From Ancylobacter novellus DSM 506 (lineage in GTDB: Bacteria; Pseudomonadota; Alphaproteobacteria; Rhizobiales; Xanthobacteraceae): a stretch of 64,000 bases of DNA. Positions 51,926 through 62,489 of this stretch are shown here, one piece after another; position 1 is the first letter of the stretch, and every line of letters starts with the position of its first letter. The stretch covers positions 3,596,001 to 3,660,000 of the forward strand of contig NC_014217.1 of NCBI RefSeq assembly GCF_000092925.1. The letters run 5' to 3'. Made by a program: the position numbers and the translations under genes. Under the pieces are notes generated by a model. That model had not been told where the DNA came from and ran no database searches. It worked only from the letters and a program-made list of their open reading frames with translations.

Positions 51926-52888
51926 ATGCATCGTCGCCAGTTCATCGCCGGCCTCGCGGCCGGCTGCCTTCCGCTCACGGTAGCGCTTGGCCAGGTCGCG
52001 GACGCGGCCGGCGCAGGCGGCCGTCTGACGCTTTTCTCGCCGGCGCCGGAAGATACCGGCTGGTCCGTGCTGGCGCGGGCCATCGCCAGCAGCGTGCGCG
52101 AGGCCGATATCGAGCCCGTCCTCCTCTATGAGCCACATGGAGCGCCTTCCGGCCTGCGGCGCTTCCGGCACGACTATGCCGGGCGGGGCGATGCGCTGAT
52201 GGTGAGCGGCGCCAGCCTGATCATCAGGGCTCTGATGGCGCGGCTTTCCGCCGGTCTCGACGACCTGATCCCCGTGGCGCGGCTGACGAGCGAATATCTC
52301 GCCGTCGCCGTGCGGCCGGAGCAGCCCTACCAGTCGCTCGCCGAGCTCCTCAACGCGCTGGCCAAGAGCCCTTCCGGCGTCCAGTTCTGCGGCGGCAGCA
52401 TCGGCACCATGGACCATTTGCTCGCCAAGATGATCGCCCGGCGGACGGGGCTCGGGGATCGCCAGCTGCGCTACCGCCCCTATCTGGGCAACACCGCTCC
52501 CATCGAAGCGACGCTGCGGGGCAACGAGTTGCTGGTTATCGCCGGATTGAGCGAGCTGCAGCCGCATCTCGCCCTCGGCCAGCTGCGCGCGCTCGCGATC
52601 TCCGCGCCGCAGCGGCTGCCCGGCAGCGGCGTGCCGACCTTCCTCGAGCAGGGGCTGAACATCGAACTCAGCAACTGGCGCGGCGTCTTCGCCCCGCCCG
52701 GCCTCGATCCGGCAGGAGCCCGGCACCTGATCGCGCTCACCGACCGGATGGTGACGGGCATCGACTGGAAGGCGACCCTGTTCCGCTACAACTGGATCGG
52801 CGCCTATCTCCCTGGCGCCGCCTTCGGCACCTTCCTGCGCGAGGAGACCGCGCGGCTGCGCGCCGTGCTCAACGAGCTCGGGATGTGA
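51926..52888 (+). CDS. Bug/TctC-family extracytoplasmic binding protein
   Basis: A 320-residue periplasmic binding protein with a Tat-like leader (HRRQFIAGLAAGCLPLTVALG, cleaved near ADA at about 27). Two alpha/beta lobes follow: VQFCGGSIGTMDHLLAKMIARRTG and LRYRPYLGNTAPIEATLRGNE are the ligand-loop regions of the family, and GVFAPPGLDPAGARHL is its C-terminal marker. Such proteins bind carboxylates, often for TctAB transporters. No TctA/TctB genes are present, so it is an orphan; many such orphans exist in proteobacteria. Its 3' end overlaps the convergent lysR gene by 20 bp. The 222 bp upstream hold nothing I recognise. Confidence 0.87.
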   Translation: MHRRQFIAGLAAGCLPLTVALGQVADAAGAGGRLTLFSPAPEDTGWSVLARAIASSVREADIEPVLLYEPHGAPSGLRRFRHDYAGRGDALMVSGASLIIRALMARLSAGLDDLIPVARLTSEYLAVAVRPEQPYQSLAELLNALAKSPSGVQFCGGSIGTMDHLLAKMIARRTGLGDRQLRYRPYLGNTAPIEATLRGNELLVIAGLSELQPHLALGQLRALAISAPQRLPGSGVPTFLEQGLNIELSNWRGVFAPPGLDPAGARHLIALTDRMVTGIDWKATLFRYNWIGAYLPGAAFGTFLREETARLRAVLNELGM

Positions 52889-53789
52889 GCCGCTCGGGCT
52901 CGACATCCGGCGTGAAGCTCGCGCGCGCCTCGCGCACCGCTCCCGCAATGAAATCCTCGACCTCGCTTATGCGCCGGAGATCGTGGATGTCGGCATGGGT
53001 GACCAGCCAGTAGGAGCGGCGGAAGCTCAGCTCCGGCAGCACCTGCACCAATTCGCCATGGGTGCGCGCGGCATAGTCGTGCAGGATGCCGACCCCCGCG
53101 CCCGCACGCACCGCCTCCATCTGCCCGACCACGCTGGCACATTCGAGCCGCCGCGCCTCGATCTCGCGGAAGGCCTCGAAATAGTCGAGCGCCGGCGAGT
53201 AGACGAGGTCGGGGACATAGGTGATGAGCAGGCGGCCGGCGAGATCGCCCGTCCCGTCGATCGCGCCCGTACGTTCGAGATAGCCGCGCGAGGCATAGAC
53301 GCCGAGCGTATAGTCGGTGAGCTTGCGGGCGACGAGGCGCCCCTCGCTCGGCCGCTGCAGCGTCACGGCGATGTCCACCTCGCGCTTGGGCAGCGAGAAG
53401 CTGCGCGGCAGCGGCGCGAGCTGGATGGTGAGCCCCGGATGCTCCTCGGCGAGGCGGCCGAGGCGCGGGGCGAGGAAATAGGTGCCGAAGCCGTCCGGCG
53501 CGCCGATCCGCACCGTCCCCGCCAAGGCGAGATCGACATTGCCGAGCGCCGCCTGCGCCTGCAGCATCTCGGTCTCCACCCGCTCGGCATGGGCGAGCAG
53601 GCGCTCGCCGGCCGGGGTGAGCTCGCTCCCCGTGGTGCGGCGCTCGATCAGCTTGCTGCCGAGGCTCGCCTCCAGCACGCCGAGCCGCCGGCCGACGGTC
53701 GCATGGTCGAGCCCGAGCTGACGCGCCGCCGCCAGCATCTGGCCGGCCCGCGCCACGGCGAGGAAGATGCGCAGGTGATCCCAGTCCAT
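52869..53789 (-). CDS. LysR-family transcriptional regulator
   Basis: A 306-residue LysR protein. The N-terminal HTH is [40 protein letters not shown], and the effector domain begins near [22 protein letters not shown] 53789 is chosen because MDWDHLR is the family N-terminus with GAG just upstream; an ATG earlier in the frame would add about 25 residues of no recognisable pattern. It is divergent from mmsA with 106 bp between the starts, where a dyad is visible, so mmsA is the likely target. Confidence 0.9.
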   Translation of the reverse strand: MDWDHLRIFLAVARAGQMLAAARQLGLDHATVGRRLGVLEASLGSKLIERRTTGSELTPAGERLLAHAERVETEMLQAQAALGNVDLALAGTVRIGAPDGFGTYFLAPRLGRLAEEHPGLTIQLAPLPRSFSLPKREVDIAVTLQRPSEGRLVARKLTDYTLGVYASRGYLERTGAIDGTGDLAGRLLITYVPDLVYSPALDYFEAFREIEARRLECASVVGQMEAVRAGAGVGILHDYAARTHGELVQVLPELSFRRSYWLVTHADIHDLRRISEVEDFIAGAVREARASFTPDVEPERLTSRAR

Positions 53790-53836
53790 CTCAATGCCCT
53801 TTAGCCAATCCGCGCACAACGGATGGGCGAGCATCG

Positions 53837-53858
53837 TCGTTGAAGTGAGCTTCTTCGA
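53837..53858. promoter_or_regulatory. candidate LysR binding site between lysR and mmsA
   Basis: TCGTTGAAG and CTTCTTCGA flank TGAG; seven of nine arm positions are complementary. It is placed between the two divergent starts, 38 bp before mmsA. Short dyads like this can occur by chance. Confidence 0.35.
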
Positions 53859-53895
53859 CAAGCACAACCGTCAGCACCAGCAAGGAGACAGGCGC

Positions 53896-55386
<1,491 letters not shown>

Positions 55387-55421
55387 GGCTTTCGCCCGTC
55401 CGACACTGACCACGGCGCTCC

Positions 55422-55526
55422 GTCATCCTGAGGTGCCCGGCCAACGGCCGGGCCTCGAAGGATGCTCGCCGGGGTGCGCGGTGCCGACCATCCTTCGAGG
55501 CTCGCTGCGCTCGCACCTCAGGATGA
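55422..55526. repeat. dispersed palindromic repeat, family B
   Basis: GTCATCCTGAGGTGCCCGGCC opens it, with CCTCGAAGGATG inside; the mirror CATCCTTCGAGG and GCACCTCAGGATGAC close it. The architecture and length (105 bp) match the copy at 27717-27821. Confidence 0.8.
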
Positions 55527-55602
55527 CGGCGTTCTTTCGGTTGTTAACGGGAGCGCCGCTGCTGCCACTATCCGTCAGCAGCGTTCGGGCTATGATCCGC
55601 CC

Positions 55603-56313
55603 ATGTCGCGCTCCGAACGCCTCTTCGACCTCCTCGAGGTGCTGCGCCGCCATCGGCGGCCGGTGAGCGGGCGCGCGCTCGCCGAGGAGATCGGCGTCAG
55701 CCTGCGCACGCTCTACCGCGACATCGCCAGCCTGCAGGCGCAGGGAGCCACCATCGAGGGCGAGGCCGGGGTCGGCTATGTGCTGCGGCCGGGCTTCCTG
55801 CTGCCGCCGCTGATGTTCACGCCGGAGGAGATCGAGGCGCTGGTGCTCGGCTCGCGCTGGGTGGCGGGGCGTGCCGACGGCAGGCTCGCCGAGGCCGCCC
55901 GCTCGGCGCTGGCGCGCATCGGCGCGGTGCTGCCGCCGGACCTGCGCGAGGAGATGGAGGGCTCGTCGCTGTTCATCGCGCCGGGCGCGCCGATCCCCGC
56001 CGATGCCATCGACGCGGCGATCCTGCGCAAGGCGATCCGCACCGAGAGCAAGCTGCTGCTGAACTACAGCGACGCCAACGGCGCTCCGAGCGAGCGGGTG
56101 GTGTGGCCCTTCGCGCTGGCCTTCTTCGACCAGGTGCGGCTGCTGATCAGCTGGTGCGAGCTGCGCGACGACTTCCGCAGCTTCCGCACCGACCGCATCG
56201 CGATGGTGGAGATGATGGAGACCCGCTACCCGACGCGGCGGGCGGACCTCCTGAAGCAATGGAAGCAGGTGAAGCACGCCCAGCCCGCGCATGAGGTGCA
56301 TACCGCCGAATGA
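55603..56313 (+). CDS. HTH-WYL domain transcriptional regulator (YafY type)
   Basis: A 236-residue regulator. The N-terminal HTH (residues 1-65) has RLFDLLEVLRRHRRPVSGRALAEEIGVSLRTLYRDIASL. The WYL domain (about 138-235) has LLLNYSDANGAPSERVVWPFAL and LISWCELRDDFRSFRTDRIA, with WCE in place of WYL. Ligands of such proteins are often nucleic acid or small molecules. ATG 55603 follows the dispersed repeat. The VOC gene begins 64 bp downstream and may be cotranscribed. Confidence 0.92.
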   Translation: MSRSERLFDLLEVLRRHRRPVSGRALAEEIGVSLRTLYRDIASLQAQGATIEGEAGVGYVLRPGFLLPPLMFTPEEIEALVLGSRWVAGRADGRLAEAARSALARIGAVLPPDLREEMEGSSLFIAPGAPIPADAIDAAILRKAIRTESKLLLNYSDANGAPSERVVWPFALAFFDQVRLLISWCELRDDFRSFRTDRIAMVEMMETRYPTRRADLLKQWKQVKHAQPAHEVHTAE

Positions 56314-56377
56314 TGCTGACGAAAATTGGCAGCAGCATCGGCTAGGGTCGTCCTTTGACGAACCGATCGGGGGCACC

Positions 56378-56752
56378 ATGATCGACGCAAGCAAGATCCT
56401 TCTCTACGTCAACGATCCCGCGGCAAGCGCCCGTTTCTACGGCTCGCTGCTGGAACGCGAACCCATCAAGGAAACCGCCAGCGTGGCGGTGCTGGAGCTG
56501 GCGCCCGGCATGTCGCTCGCCTTGTGGCGGCGCGACGGGGTGAAGCCGCTGCCGCATCTGCGCTCCGGCGGCAACGAGATCGGCTTCCGCGTGGCGGATG
56601 CCGCCGCGGTCGACGCCCAGTATGAGTGCTGGGCCAACAAGGGCGTGCCGATCGCGCTGCCGCCGACCGACCTCGATTTCGGCCGCAGCTTCGTGGCGCT
56701 CGATCCCGACGGCCACCGCCTGCGGGTCTACGCCTCCGACGGCGACATGTAG
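56378..56752 (+). CDS. VOC-family (glyoxalase-like) protein
   Basis: A 124-residue single-module vicinal-oxygen-chelate protein. Two beta-alpha-beta-beta units are visible: ILLYVNDPAASARFYGSLL and IGFRVADAAAVDAQYECW, ending FVALDPDGHRLRVYA. The usual metal His at the start of the first unit is replaced (ILLYVND), so it may be a binding protein (drug-binding type) rather than an enzyme. ATG 56378 has GGGGG upstream and starts the conserved region. It follows the WYL regulator gene on the same strand. Confidence 0.88.
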   Translation: MIDASKILLYVNDPAASARFYGSLLEREPIKETASVAVLELAPGMSLALWRRDGVKPLPHLRSGGNEIGFRVADAAAVDAQYECWANKGVPIALPPTDLDFGRSFVALDPDGHRLRVYASDGDM

Positions 56753-56780
56753 CCGACAAACAGTATCGGCCGCGCCGCGC

Positions 56781-57716
56781 TCAGTCGTGGGCGCGGCCGA
56801 AGTCCGGCGCCGCCGTCTCCTGGCCGATCTCGATGATCGAGCGGCGGATGGCGCGGGTGCGGGTGAACAGGTCGAACAACTTGTCGCCCTCGGCCCAGCG
56901 GATCGAGCGTTGAAGCGCTATCAGGTCCTCGGTGAAGCGGCCGAGCACCTCCAGCACCGCCTCGCGGTTGTTGAGGAACACGTCGCGCCACATGGTCGGG
57001 TCGGAGGCGGCGATGCGGGTGAAGTCGCGGAAGCCACCGGCCGAATACTTGATCACCTCGGACTGCGTGACGGTCTCGAGGTCCGCCGCCGTGCCGACGA
57101 TGTTGTAGGCGATGAGGTGCGGTACATGCGAGGTGATGGCGAGCACCAGGTCGTGGTGATCGGCCGTCATGGTCTCGACATTGGCGCCCATCGCACTCCA
57201 CAGCTCGACGAGCTTCGCCACCGCCGCGGGATCGGCGCCCTCCGGCGGGGTGAGGATCGACCAGCGGTTCTTGAACAGCGTGGCAAAACCCGAGTCCGGC
57301 CCGGAATATTCGGTGCCCGCCACCGGATGGCCGGGGATGATGTGCACGCCTTCCGGCAGATGCGCGCGCAGCGCCGAGAGCACCGCCCCCTTCACCGAGC
57401 CGACATCGGAGACGATGGCGCCTTGCTTGAGGTGCGGGCCGATCTCCTTCGCCACCGCGCCCATGGCGCCGACCGGCACGCAGAGGATGACGATGTCGGC
57501 ATCGCGCACCGCCTGCTCGGGCGTCGCGGCGACGAGGTCGGCGAGGCCGAGCGCCAGCACCCGCTCGCGCACCGCCGGCGAGGCGTCATAGGCGACGCGC
57601 GTGCCGGCGAGCCCGCGCGCCCGCGCGGCGTGCAGGATGGACGAGCCGATCAGGCCGACGCCGATGACAACGAGCCGGCCGACGATCGGGCTGGCGAGCG
57701 GCGGATCAAGCACCAT
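56781..57716 (-). CDS. tyrC: prephenate/arogenate dehydrogenase
   Basis: A 311-residue NAD-dependent dehydrogenase of tyrosine synthesis. The dinucleotide motif is [21 protein letters not shown], the substrate His is in [18 protein letters not shown], and [22 protein letters not shown] is the family helix. Prephenate or arogenate use (TyrA versus TyrC) cannot be decided. ATG 57716 overlaps the end of hisC by 11 bp, so translation is coupled. Together with chorismate mutase and the aminotransferase HisC, which can also act on aromatic keto acids, it forms a short aromatic amino acid operon. Confidence 0.93.
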   Translation of the reverse strand: MVLDPPLASPIVGRLVVIGVGLIGSSILHAARARGLAGTRVAYDASPAVRERVLALGLADLVAATPEQAVRDADIVILCVPVGAMGAVAKEIGPHLKQGAIVSDVGSVKGAVLSALRAHLPEGVHIIPGHPVAGTEYSGPDSGFATLFKNRWSILTPPEGADPAAVAKLVELWSAMGANVETMTADHHDLVLAITSHVPHLIAYNIVGTAADLETVTQSEVIKYSAGGFRDFTRIAASDPTMWRDVFLNNREAVLEVLGRFTEDLIALQRSIRWAEGDKLFDLFTRTRAIRRSIIEIGQETAAPDFGRAHD

Positions 57717-58833
57717 GGCCGCTACTCGTTTTCCCGAGGAACTCGGCCAGCGTCGCCACCAGCAGCCGGTTCGCCTCCTCGGTGCCGACGGAGAGGCGTA
57801 GCGCGCCGGGAATGCCATAGGCGTCCACCCGCCGCACGATCAGGCCGCGCTGCATGAGGAAGGCGTCGGCATCCCCCGCGGTCCGGCCGGGCACGTCGGG
57901 GAAATGCACCAGCAGGAAGTTGGCGACGCTCGGCGTGACCTCGAGGCCGAGCGCGGTGAGTTCGCGGGTCAGCCAGGGCAGCCAGGTCTCGTTATGCGTC
58001 ACCGCCGCCTCGGTATGGGCGACGTCGCCGATGGCCGCGGTCGCTGCGGCGATGCCGGGCGCCGAGATGTTGAAGGCGCCGCGGATGCGGTTGAGCGCGT
58101 CCACCACCTCGGCCGGCCCGTAGAGCCAGCCGACGCGCAGCGCCGCGAGGCCGTGGATCTTGGAGAAGGTGCGCAGCATCACGACGTTCGTGCAGGTGGC
58201 GACCAGCTCGATGCCGGATTCATAGTCGTTGCGCCGCACATATTCCGCATAGGCCGCGTCGAGCACCAGCAGCACATGCGGCGGCAGCGCGCGCTGAAGC
58301 CGCTTCACCTCGTCGAAGGCCAGATAGGTGCCGGTCGGGTTGTTCGGGTTGGCGAGGAAGACCATGCGCGTCTTGTCGGTCGCCGCCGCCAGCAGCGCGT
58401 CGACATCCGTGCGGTAGTCCTTCTCGGGCGCGACCACCGGCGTCGCCCCGGCCGCCAGCGCGGCGATGCGGTAGATGAGGAAGCCGTATTGCGAATAGAC
58501 CACTTCGTCGCCCGGCCCGGCATAGGCATGGGCGATCAGGTTGATCAGTTCGTCCGAGCCGGTGCCGCAGACGATGCGCGCCGGATCGAGGCCGTAGGTG
58601 GCGCCGATCGCCTCGCGCAGCTTCGTCGAGGAGCCGTCGGGATAGATTTCCAGCGCATCCGTGGACTGGAACGCCGCCAGCGCCTTCGGGCTGGCGCCGA
58701 GCGGGCTCTCATTGGAGGAGAGCTTGTGCACCTTCACCCCCGGCGCCGCATGCGACTTGCCCGGCACATAGGCCTCGATCTCCAGCACGTTGGCGCGCGG
58801 GACAGGGCGGGTCGGACGGGCGGCGGACGACAT
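57706..58833 (-). CDS. hisC: histidinol-phosphate aminotransferase
   Basis: A 375-residue fold-type I aminotransferase. Landmarks are [35 protein letters not shown] and the PLP lysine in [17 protein letters not shown]. HisC proteins in such aromatic clusters often act on both histidinol phosphate and aromatic keto acids. The gene is 60 bp behind chorismate mutase and overlaps tyrC by 11 bp. No other his genes are close, which supports a dual role. Confidence 0.93.
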   Translation of the reverse strand: MSSAARPTRPVPRANVLEIEAYVPGKSHAAPGVKVHKLSSNESPLGASPKALAAFQSTDALEIYPDGSSTKLREAIGATYGLDPARIVCGTGSDELINLIAHAYAGPGDEVVYSQYGFLIYRIAALAAGATPVVAPEKDYRTDVDALLAAATDKTRMVFLANPNNPTGTYLAFDEVKRLQRALPPHVLLVLDAAYAEYVRRNDYESGIELVATCTNVVMLRTFSKIHGLAALRVGWLYGPAEVVDALNRIRGAFNISAPGIAAATAAIGDVAHTEAAVTHNETWLPWLTRELTALGLEVTPSVANFLLVHFPDVPGRTAGDADAFLMQRGLIVRRVDAYGIPGALRLSVGTEEANRLLVATLAEFLGKTSSGHGA

Positions 58834-58893
58834 GACATAGCTCCGATGGCGGATGGTCGGCGATTGTCAGGAGATGATCGGGAAACGGTACGA

Positions 58894-59808
58894 TCAGCCC
58901 TGCGGCTGGTGGGTATAGCGGCTTGCGTGGCTGCCGACGAGAGCCGCCGCGCGCACGGAGGCGCCGGAATCGCGCAGCGCCGCCAGCACGGTGTCGAGGC
59001 TGACGTCGTTCACCCGCTCGCCGCCGACCGGAATCGAGGCGAGCAGCGCCGCGCCGTCGAGGCCGCGGTCGGGCACGGCGACGACCTCGGCGAGCGGGGC
59101 CAGCGCGCGGGCGGCCTGCGCGTTCCAGCCGGAGACGTGCAGGCTCCACGCCTCCACCTCGGTCACGGCGCCGTCGGTGACGGGATGGGCGATGCAGAAC
59201 ACCGGCAGGCCGGCCGGATGGTCGGCGCGCTCGACGAAGGGCAGCCGGGCGATGATCTTCGGCGCGTGCTCGCCTTCGAGCGCGGTCCACCAGGCGCCGG
59301 CGCCCGGCGCGGCGAAGGCCGGCACCAGGCCGAGATCGCCGCGCGAGCGGGCGACCGCGGCGACGACGCCGGAGGCGCCCATATGGCCGATGAAGGGCAC
59401 GGTGAAGCCGAAATGGAAGCGCGAGGCGTCGCGCATCGCCGCCTCGCCCGAGGCGAGGTCCGCATGCACCGCATAGGGCGCCTGCACATAGGTGAAGGTC
59501 GAGATGATGACCCGCCAGATGCCCTCGACCGTGTCGAGGGGGAGGATGCCGCGGTGCCGGTCGACGAGGCGGCGCATCATCGAGGCCTCGCGCGCCGGGC
59601 GGAAGGCCGAGCCGCCCTCGGCGCCGCGGGTGCGCTTGACCTGCACGAGCCGGTCGACGATCTGGCTGCGCTCGATCAAAAGCGCGTGCATGCTGGCGTC
59701 GATGCGGTCGATCTCCGCACGCAGCACGGAGAGGTCCGCGACCGCCTCGGTCGGGGCCGGAACGGCGGCGGCTTGAACGGGGGCCGGGCTGGTGGCGTTC
59801 TTGTTCAT
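58894..59808 (-). CDS. chorismate mutase with uncharacterised C-terminal domain
   Basis: A 304-residue protein. Residues about 24-105 are an AroQ-type chorismate mutase (LRAEIDRIDASMHALLIERSQIVDRLVQVKR, FRPAREASMMRRLVDRH), which turns chorismate into prephenate. Residues 110-304 are not a recognisable prephenate dehydratase or ACT domain: HFGFTVPFIGHMGASGVVAAVARSRGDLGLV suggests an alpha/beta substrate-binding fold, but the classical dehydratase TRF motif is absent. Length and context match a form common in Rhizobiales. It heads the operon with hisC and tyrC. ATG 59808 is chosen; upstream frame is not conserved. Confidence 0.9.
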   Translation of the reverse strand: MNKNATSPAPVQAAAVPAPTEAVADLSVLRAEIDRIDASMHALLIERSQIVDRLVQVKRTRGAEGGSAFRPAREASMMRRLVDRHRGILPLDTVEGIWRVIISTFTYVQAPYAVHADLASGEAAMRDASRFHFGFTVPFIGHMGASGVVAAVARSRGDLGLVPAFAAPGAGAWWTALEGEHAPKIIARLPFVERADHPAGLPVFCIAHPVTDGAVTEVEAWSLHVSGWNAQAARALAPLAEVVAVPDRGLDGAALLASIPVGGERVNDVSLDTVLAALRDSGASVRAAALVGSHASRYTHQPQG

Positions 59809-59898
59809 CGGCCGATGTTCGTAGCGCCCTCCGCGCGCGGCGCAAATCAAAATCTCATCCCGCGCGATATTGACAAGTCGCCGCTGTGGGATCATCGG

Positions 59899-59931
59899 AT
59901 CGTCCGGTATAACGAACTCTTCGTCCGGTAA
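59899..59931. promoter_or_regulatory. two direct repeats 21 bp apart upstream of metX
   Basis: TCGTCCGGTA occurs at 59900-59909 and 59921-59930, exactly two helical turns apart, ending 13 bp before the metX start. A TTGACA box lies at 59870-59875. The repeats could bind a regulator twice on one face of the helix. I looked for a SAM-II riboswitch here and did not find one. Confidence 0.4.
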
Positions 59932-59943
59932 GTCGGTTTTTCC

Positions 59944-61134
59944 ATGTCTGACAGCGACACGACGCTTGGCGAGATCCGGGCCTTCGAGCCCGCGCGCGGC
60001 GAAGCGGATCATCCCCATTCGGCGATCATGCGCTTCGGCGCGGACAAGCCGCTGCAGCTCGACGCCGGCGGCGTGCTGACCCCGTTCCAGATCGCCTACC
60101 AGACCTATGGCACGCTGAACGCGGCGCGCTCCAACGCCATCCTCATCTGTCATGCGCTCTCCGGCGACCAGCATGTGGCGAACGTGCATCCCGTCACCGG
60201 TAAGCCGGGCTGGTGGGAGACGCTGGTCGGGCCGGGCAAGCCGATCGACACCGATCGTTATTTCGTCATCGGCACCAATGTCATCGGCGGCTGCATGGGC
60301 TCGACCGGGCCGTCCTCGCTCAACCCGGCGTCGGGGAAGGCCTACGGGCTCGACCTGCCGATCCTGACCATACGCGACATGGTGCGGGCGCAGGCCATGC
60401 TGGTCGACCAGCTCGGCATCGAGAAGCTCTTGGCGGTCGTCGGCGGCTCCATGGGCGGCATGCAGGTGCTGCAATGGGCGGCGAGCTACCCCGAGCGGGT
60501 GTTCGCGGCCTTCCCCATCGCCACGGCGGCCCGCCACTCCGCGCAGAACATCGCCTTCCACGAGGTCGGCCGGCAGGCGATCATGGCCGATCCGGAATGG
60601 CGCGGCGGGCGCTACCTCGCCGAGGGCAGCAGCCCGCGGCGCGGCCTCTCGGTCGCGCGCATGGCGGCGCACATCACCTATATGTCGGACTCGTCGCTGC
60701 ACCGGAAGTTCGGCCGGCGGCTGCAGGACCGCGACGGCCACACCTTCTCCTTCGACGCGGACTTCCAGGTGGAGAGCTATCTGCGCCACCAGGGGGAGGC
60801 CTTCGTCGACCGCTTCGACGCCAACTCCTATCTCTACATGACCCGGGCGATGGATTATTTCGACCTCGCCGCGGACTATGGCGGCGTGCTGGCGAACGCG
60901 TTCAAGGCGACGAAGACGCGGTTCTGCCTGGTGTCCTTCACCTCGGACTGGCTGTTCACCACGGCGGATTCGCGCAACATCGTGCATGCGCTCAACGCCG
61001 CCGGCGCGCCGGTCTCCTTCGCCGAGATCGAGAGCGACAAGGGCCACGACGCCTTCCTGCTCGACGAGCCGGAATTCTTCGCCATCACGCGCGGCTTCAT
61101 CGACGCCGCCGCCCGCGCGGTGGGGGTGAGCTGA
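59944..61134 (+). CDS. metX: homoserine O-acetyltransferase
   Basis: A 396-residue alpha/beta hydrolase-fold acyltransferase that activates homoserine in methionine synthesis. The nucleophile serine is in [15 protein letters not shown], the aspartate in [14 protein letters not shown] and the histidine in [37 protein letters not shown] and [18 protein letters not shown] are strongly family-specific. Sequence alone cannot exclude succinyl-CoA use. The stop overlaps the metW start (TGATG). It is divergent from chorismate mutase, with 135 bp between the starts. Confidence 0.95.
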   Translation: MSDSDTTLGEIRAFEPARGEADHPHSAIMRFGADKPLQLDAGGVLTPFQIAYQTYGTLNAARSNAILICHALSGDQHVANVHPVTGKPGWWETLVGPGKPIDTDRYFVIGTNVIGGCMGSTGPSSLNPASGKAYGLDLPILTIRDMVRAQAMLVDQLGIEKLLAVVGGSMGGMQVLQWAASYPERVFAAFPIATAARHSAQNIAFHEVGRQAIMADPEWRGGRYLAEGSSPRRGLSVARMAAHITYMSDSSLHRKFGRRLQDRDGHTFSFDADFQVESYLRHQGEAFVDRFDANSYLYMTRAMDYFDLAADYGGVLANAFKATKTRFCLVSFTSDWLFTTADSRNIVHALNAAGAPVSFAEIESDKGHDAFLLDEPEFFAITRGFIDAAARAVGVS

Positions 61135-61817
61135 TGTCGCCGCGCGATCTCGCCCTGAAGGACCTGAAGACCCACGACCTCACCATGCGCGAGGCGGCGC
61201 GGGCCTCCTCCGGCGCCCGCGTCGACCTCTTGCTCATCGCCGAGATGGTGCAGCCGGGCTCGCGCGTGCTCGATGTCGGCTCGGGCGACGGCGAATTGCT
61301 GGAGCTGCTCGCCACCACCCGCGGCTGCGACGCGCGCGGCATCGAATTGTCGCGCGAGGGGGTGAATGCCGGCGTGGCGCGCGGCCTCGCCGTGATCCAG
61401 GGCGATGCCGATATCGACCTCGCCGACTATCCCGACAACGCCTTCGACTATGTGATCCTGTCGCAGACCATCCAGGCGACGCGCCGGCCGAAATGGGTGC
61501 TGGAGCAGATGCTGCGCGTCGGCAGCCGCGCCATCGTCTCCTTCCCCAATTTCGGCTTCTGGCGCATGCGGCTCGATTTGCTGATCAACGGCAAGATGCC
61601 GAGCACGGAGAACCTGCCGTACCGCTGGCACGACACGCCGAACATCCATTTCTGCACCATCCGCGACTTCGTCGACCTGGTGGACGAGGTGGGCGCCGGC
61701 ATCGAGCGGGCGGTCGCGCTCGACGCCTCCGGCCACCCGGTGCGCTTCAACCTGCCCTGGGCGGTATGGAACCTGCTCGGCGAGCAGGCGGTGTTCCTGC
61801 TGTCGCGGAAGGGGTGA
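61134..61817 (+). CDS. metW: methionine biosynthesis protein MetW
   Basis: A 227-residue methyltransferase-fold protein. The SAM motif is RVLDVGSGDGELLELLA; GIELSREGVNAGVARGLAVIQGDAD and FDYVILSQTIQATRRPKWVLEQMLRVG follow, and FPNFGFWRMRLDLLINGKMP is the family hallmark. MetW is required along with MetX for homoserine acetylation in several alphaproteobacteria; its own catalytic role is uncertain. It overlaps metX by one base and is therefore made with it. Confidence 0.95.
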   Translation: MSPRDLALKDLKTHDLTMREAARASSGARVDLLLIAEMVQPGSRVLDVGSGDGELLELLATTRGCDARGIELSREGVNAGVARGLAVIQGDADIDLADYPDNAFDYVILSQTIQATRRPKWVLEQMLRVGSRAIVSFPNFGFWRMRLDLLINGKMPSTENLPYRWHDTPNIHFCTIRDFVDLVDEVGAGIERAVALDASGHPVRFNLPWAVWNLLGEQAVFLLSRKG

Positions 61818-61821
61818 GGCC

Positions 61822-62148
61822 CTACCGCACGAGGCGGCGGTAGAGGAAACCCTGCATGTCGCGGCGCCCGTCGGCGACGCCATAGACGACGACCGCATCC
61901 TCCTCCACCCGGTAGATGATGCGGTAGGTCTTGTGGACGACGATCTCGCGGAAATCGGTCCTGCCGAGGAGCTGCATCTCCTGCGGGATGCGGCCGCGCA
62001 GCGGCTGCTCGGCAAGGCTGGCGGCAGCCTCGCGAAGCCCGGCGAGAACGCGCTCCGCGGCCGCCAGTGAGTCGTGCTCGGCGATATAGGCGAACAGCGC
62101 CTGCAGATCGGCGCGGGCGTCGGCGGCGACCACAACGCGGCGCGGCAT
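61822..62148 (-). CDS. RelE/ParE-superfamily toxin
   Basis: A 108-residue toxin-fold protein: helix-hairpin ADLQALFAYIAEHDSLAAAERVLAGLREAAASLAEQPLRG, then strands FREIVVHKTYRIIYRVEEDAVVVYGVADGRRD. The order fits ParE-like members, which act on gyrase, better than RelE ribonucleases, but the class is not firm. It follows its antitoxin by six bases. The gene converges on metW with 4 bp between stops, and both genes of the pair appear intact. Confidence 0.9.
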   Translation of the reverse strand: MPRRVVVAADARADLQALFAYIAEHDSLAAAERVLAGLREAAASLAEQPLRGRIPQEMQLLGRTDFREIVVHKTYRIIYRVEEDAVVVYGVADGRRDMQGFLYRRLVR

Positions 62149-62154
62149 CGCGGC

Positions 62155-62427
62155 TCAACCCTTGTAGCTGTCCCGAACCTGCCGGAACGCCTCGTCGAGC
62201 GGCTCAACCCCGCCCTCCTTCACCTGCTGCTCGGTGAGGGTGAGCGCCTTCATCAGCGCGATCGCCTCCTGCATCTCCTCGTAGCTGTCGATGTCCTGCA
62301 GCACCGCCTTGGCCTCGCCGTTGACGGTGATGATCATCGGCTGCTGATGCTCGGCGAGCTTGGCGATCACCTCGGCGGCGTTGGCCTTGAGGTAGCTGAT
62401 CGGCTTGATGCGTTCGGAAAGCTTCAT
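62155..62427 (-). CDS. Phd/YefM-family antitoxin
   Basis: A 90-residue antitoxin. The N-terminal DNA-binding part is KPISYLKANAAEVIAKLAEHQQPMIITVNGEAKAVLQDIDSYEEM, matching the Phd/YefM fold, and the C-terminal part (ALTLTEQQVKEGGVEPLDEAF) would wrap the toxin. ATG 62427 has GGAG six bases upstream and is preferred to ATG 62439, whose AAGG is too close. Upstream, the patch near 62445-62462 carries two CCGAAT repeats and a TATATT on the minus strand, a possible autoregulated promoter. Confidence 0.9.
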   Translation of the reverse strand: MKLSERIKPISYLKANAAEVIAKLAEHQQPMIITVNGEAKAVLQDIDSYEEMQEAIALMKALTLTEQQVKEGGVEPLDEAFRQVRDSYKG

Positions 62428-62489
62428 GATCGGCTCCATCCTTCAGGACCGAATATAGTCCGAATCCGATCCTTAAAGAAGGCCGACCT

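Noticed and set aside
51926..52888. A tripartite tricarboxylate transporter operon
   Set aside because: Only the binding protein is present; neither TctA nor TctB lies on either side.
59809..59943. SAM-II riboswitch before metX
   Set aside because: The ATTTG, GCAGCCAC and TTAAA blocks of the SAM-II pseudoknot are not present in the 135-bp gap.
58894..61047. Upstream extension of chorismate mutase to 717 codons
   Set aside because: The added part is antisense to metX; the AroQ domain begins shortly after ATG 59808.
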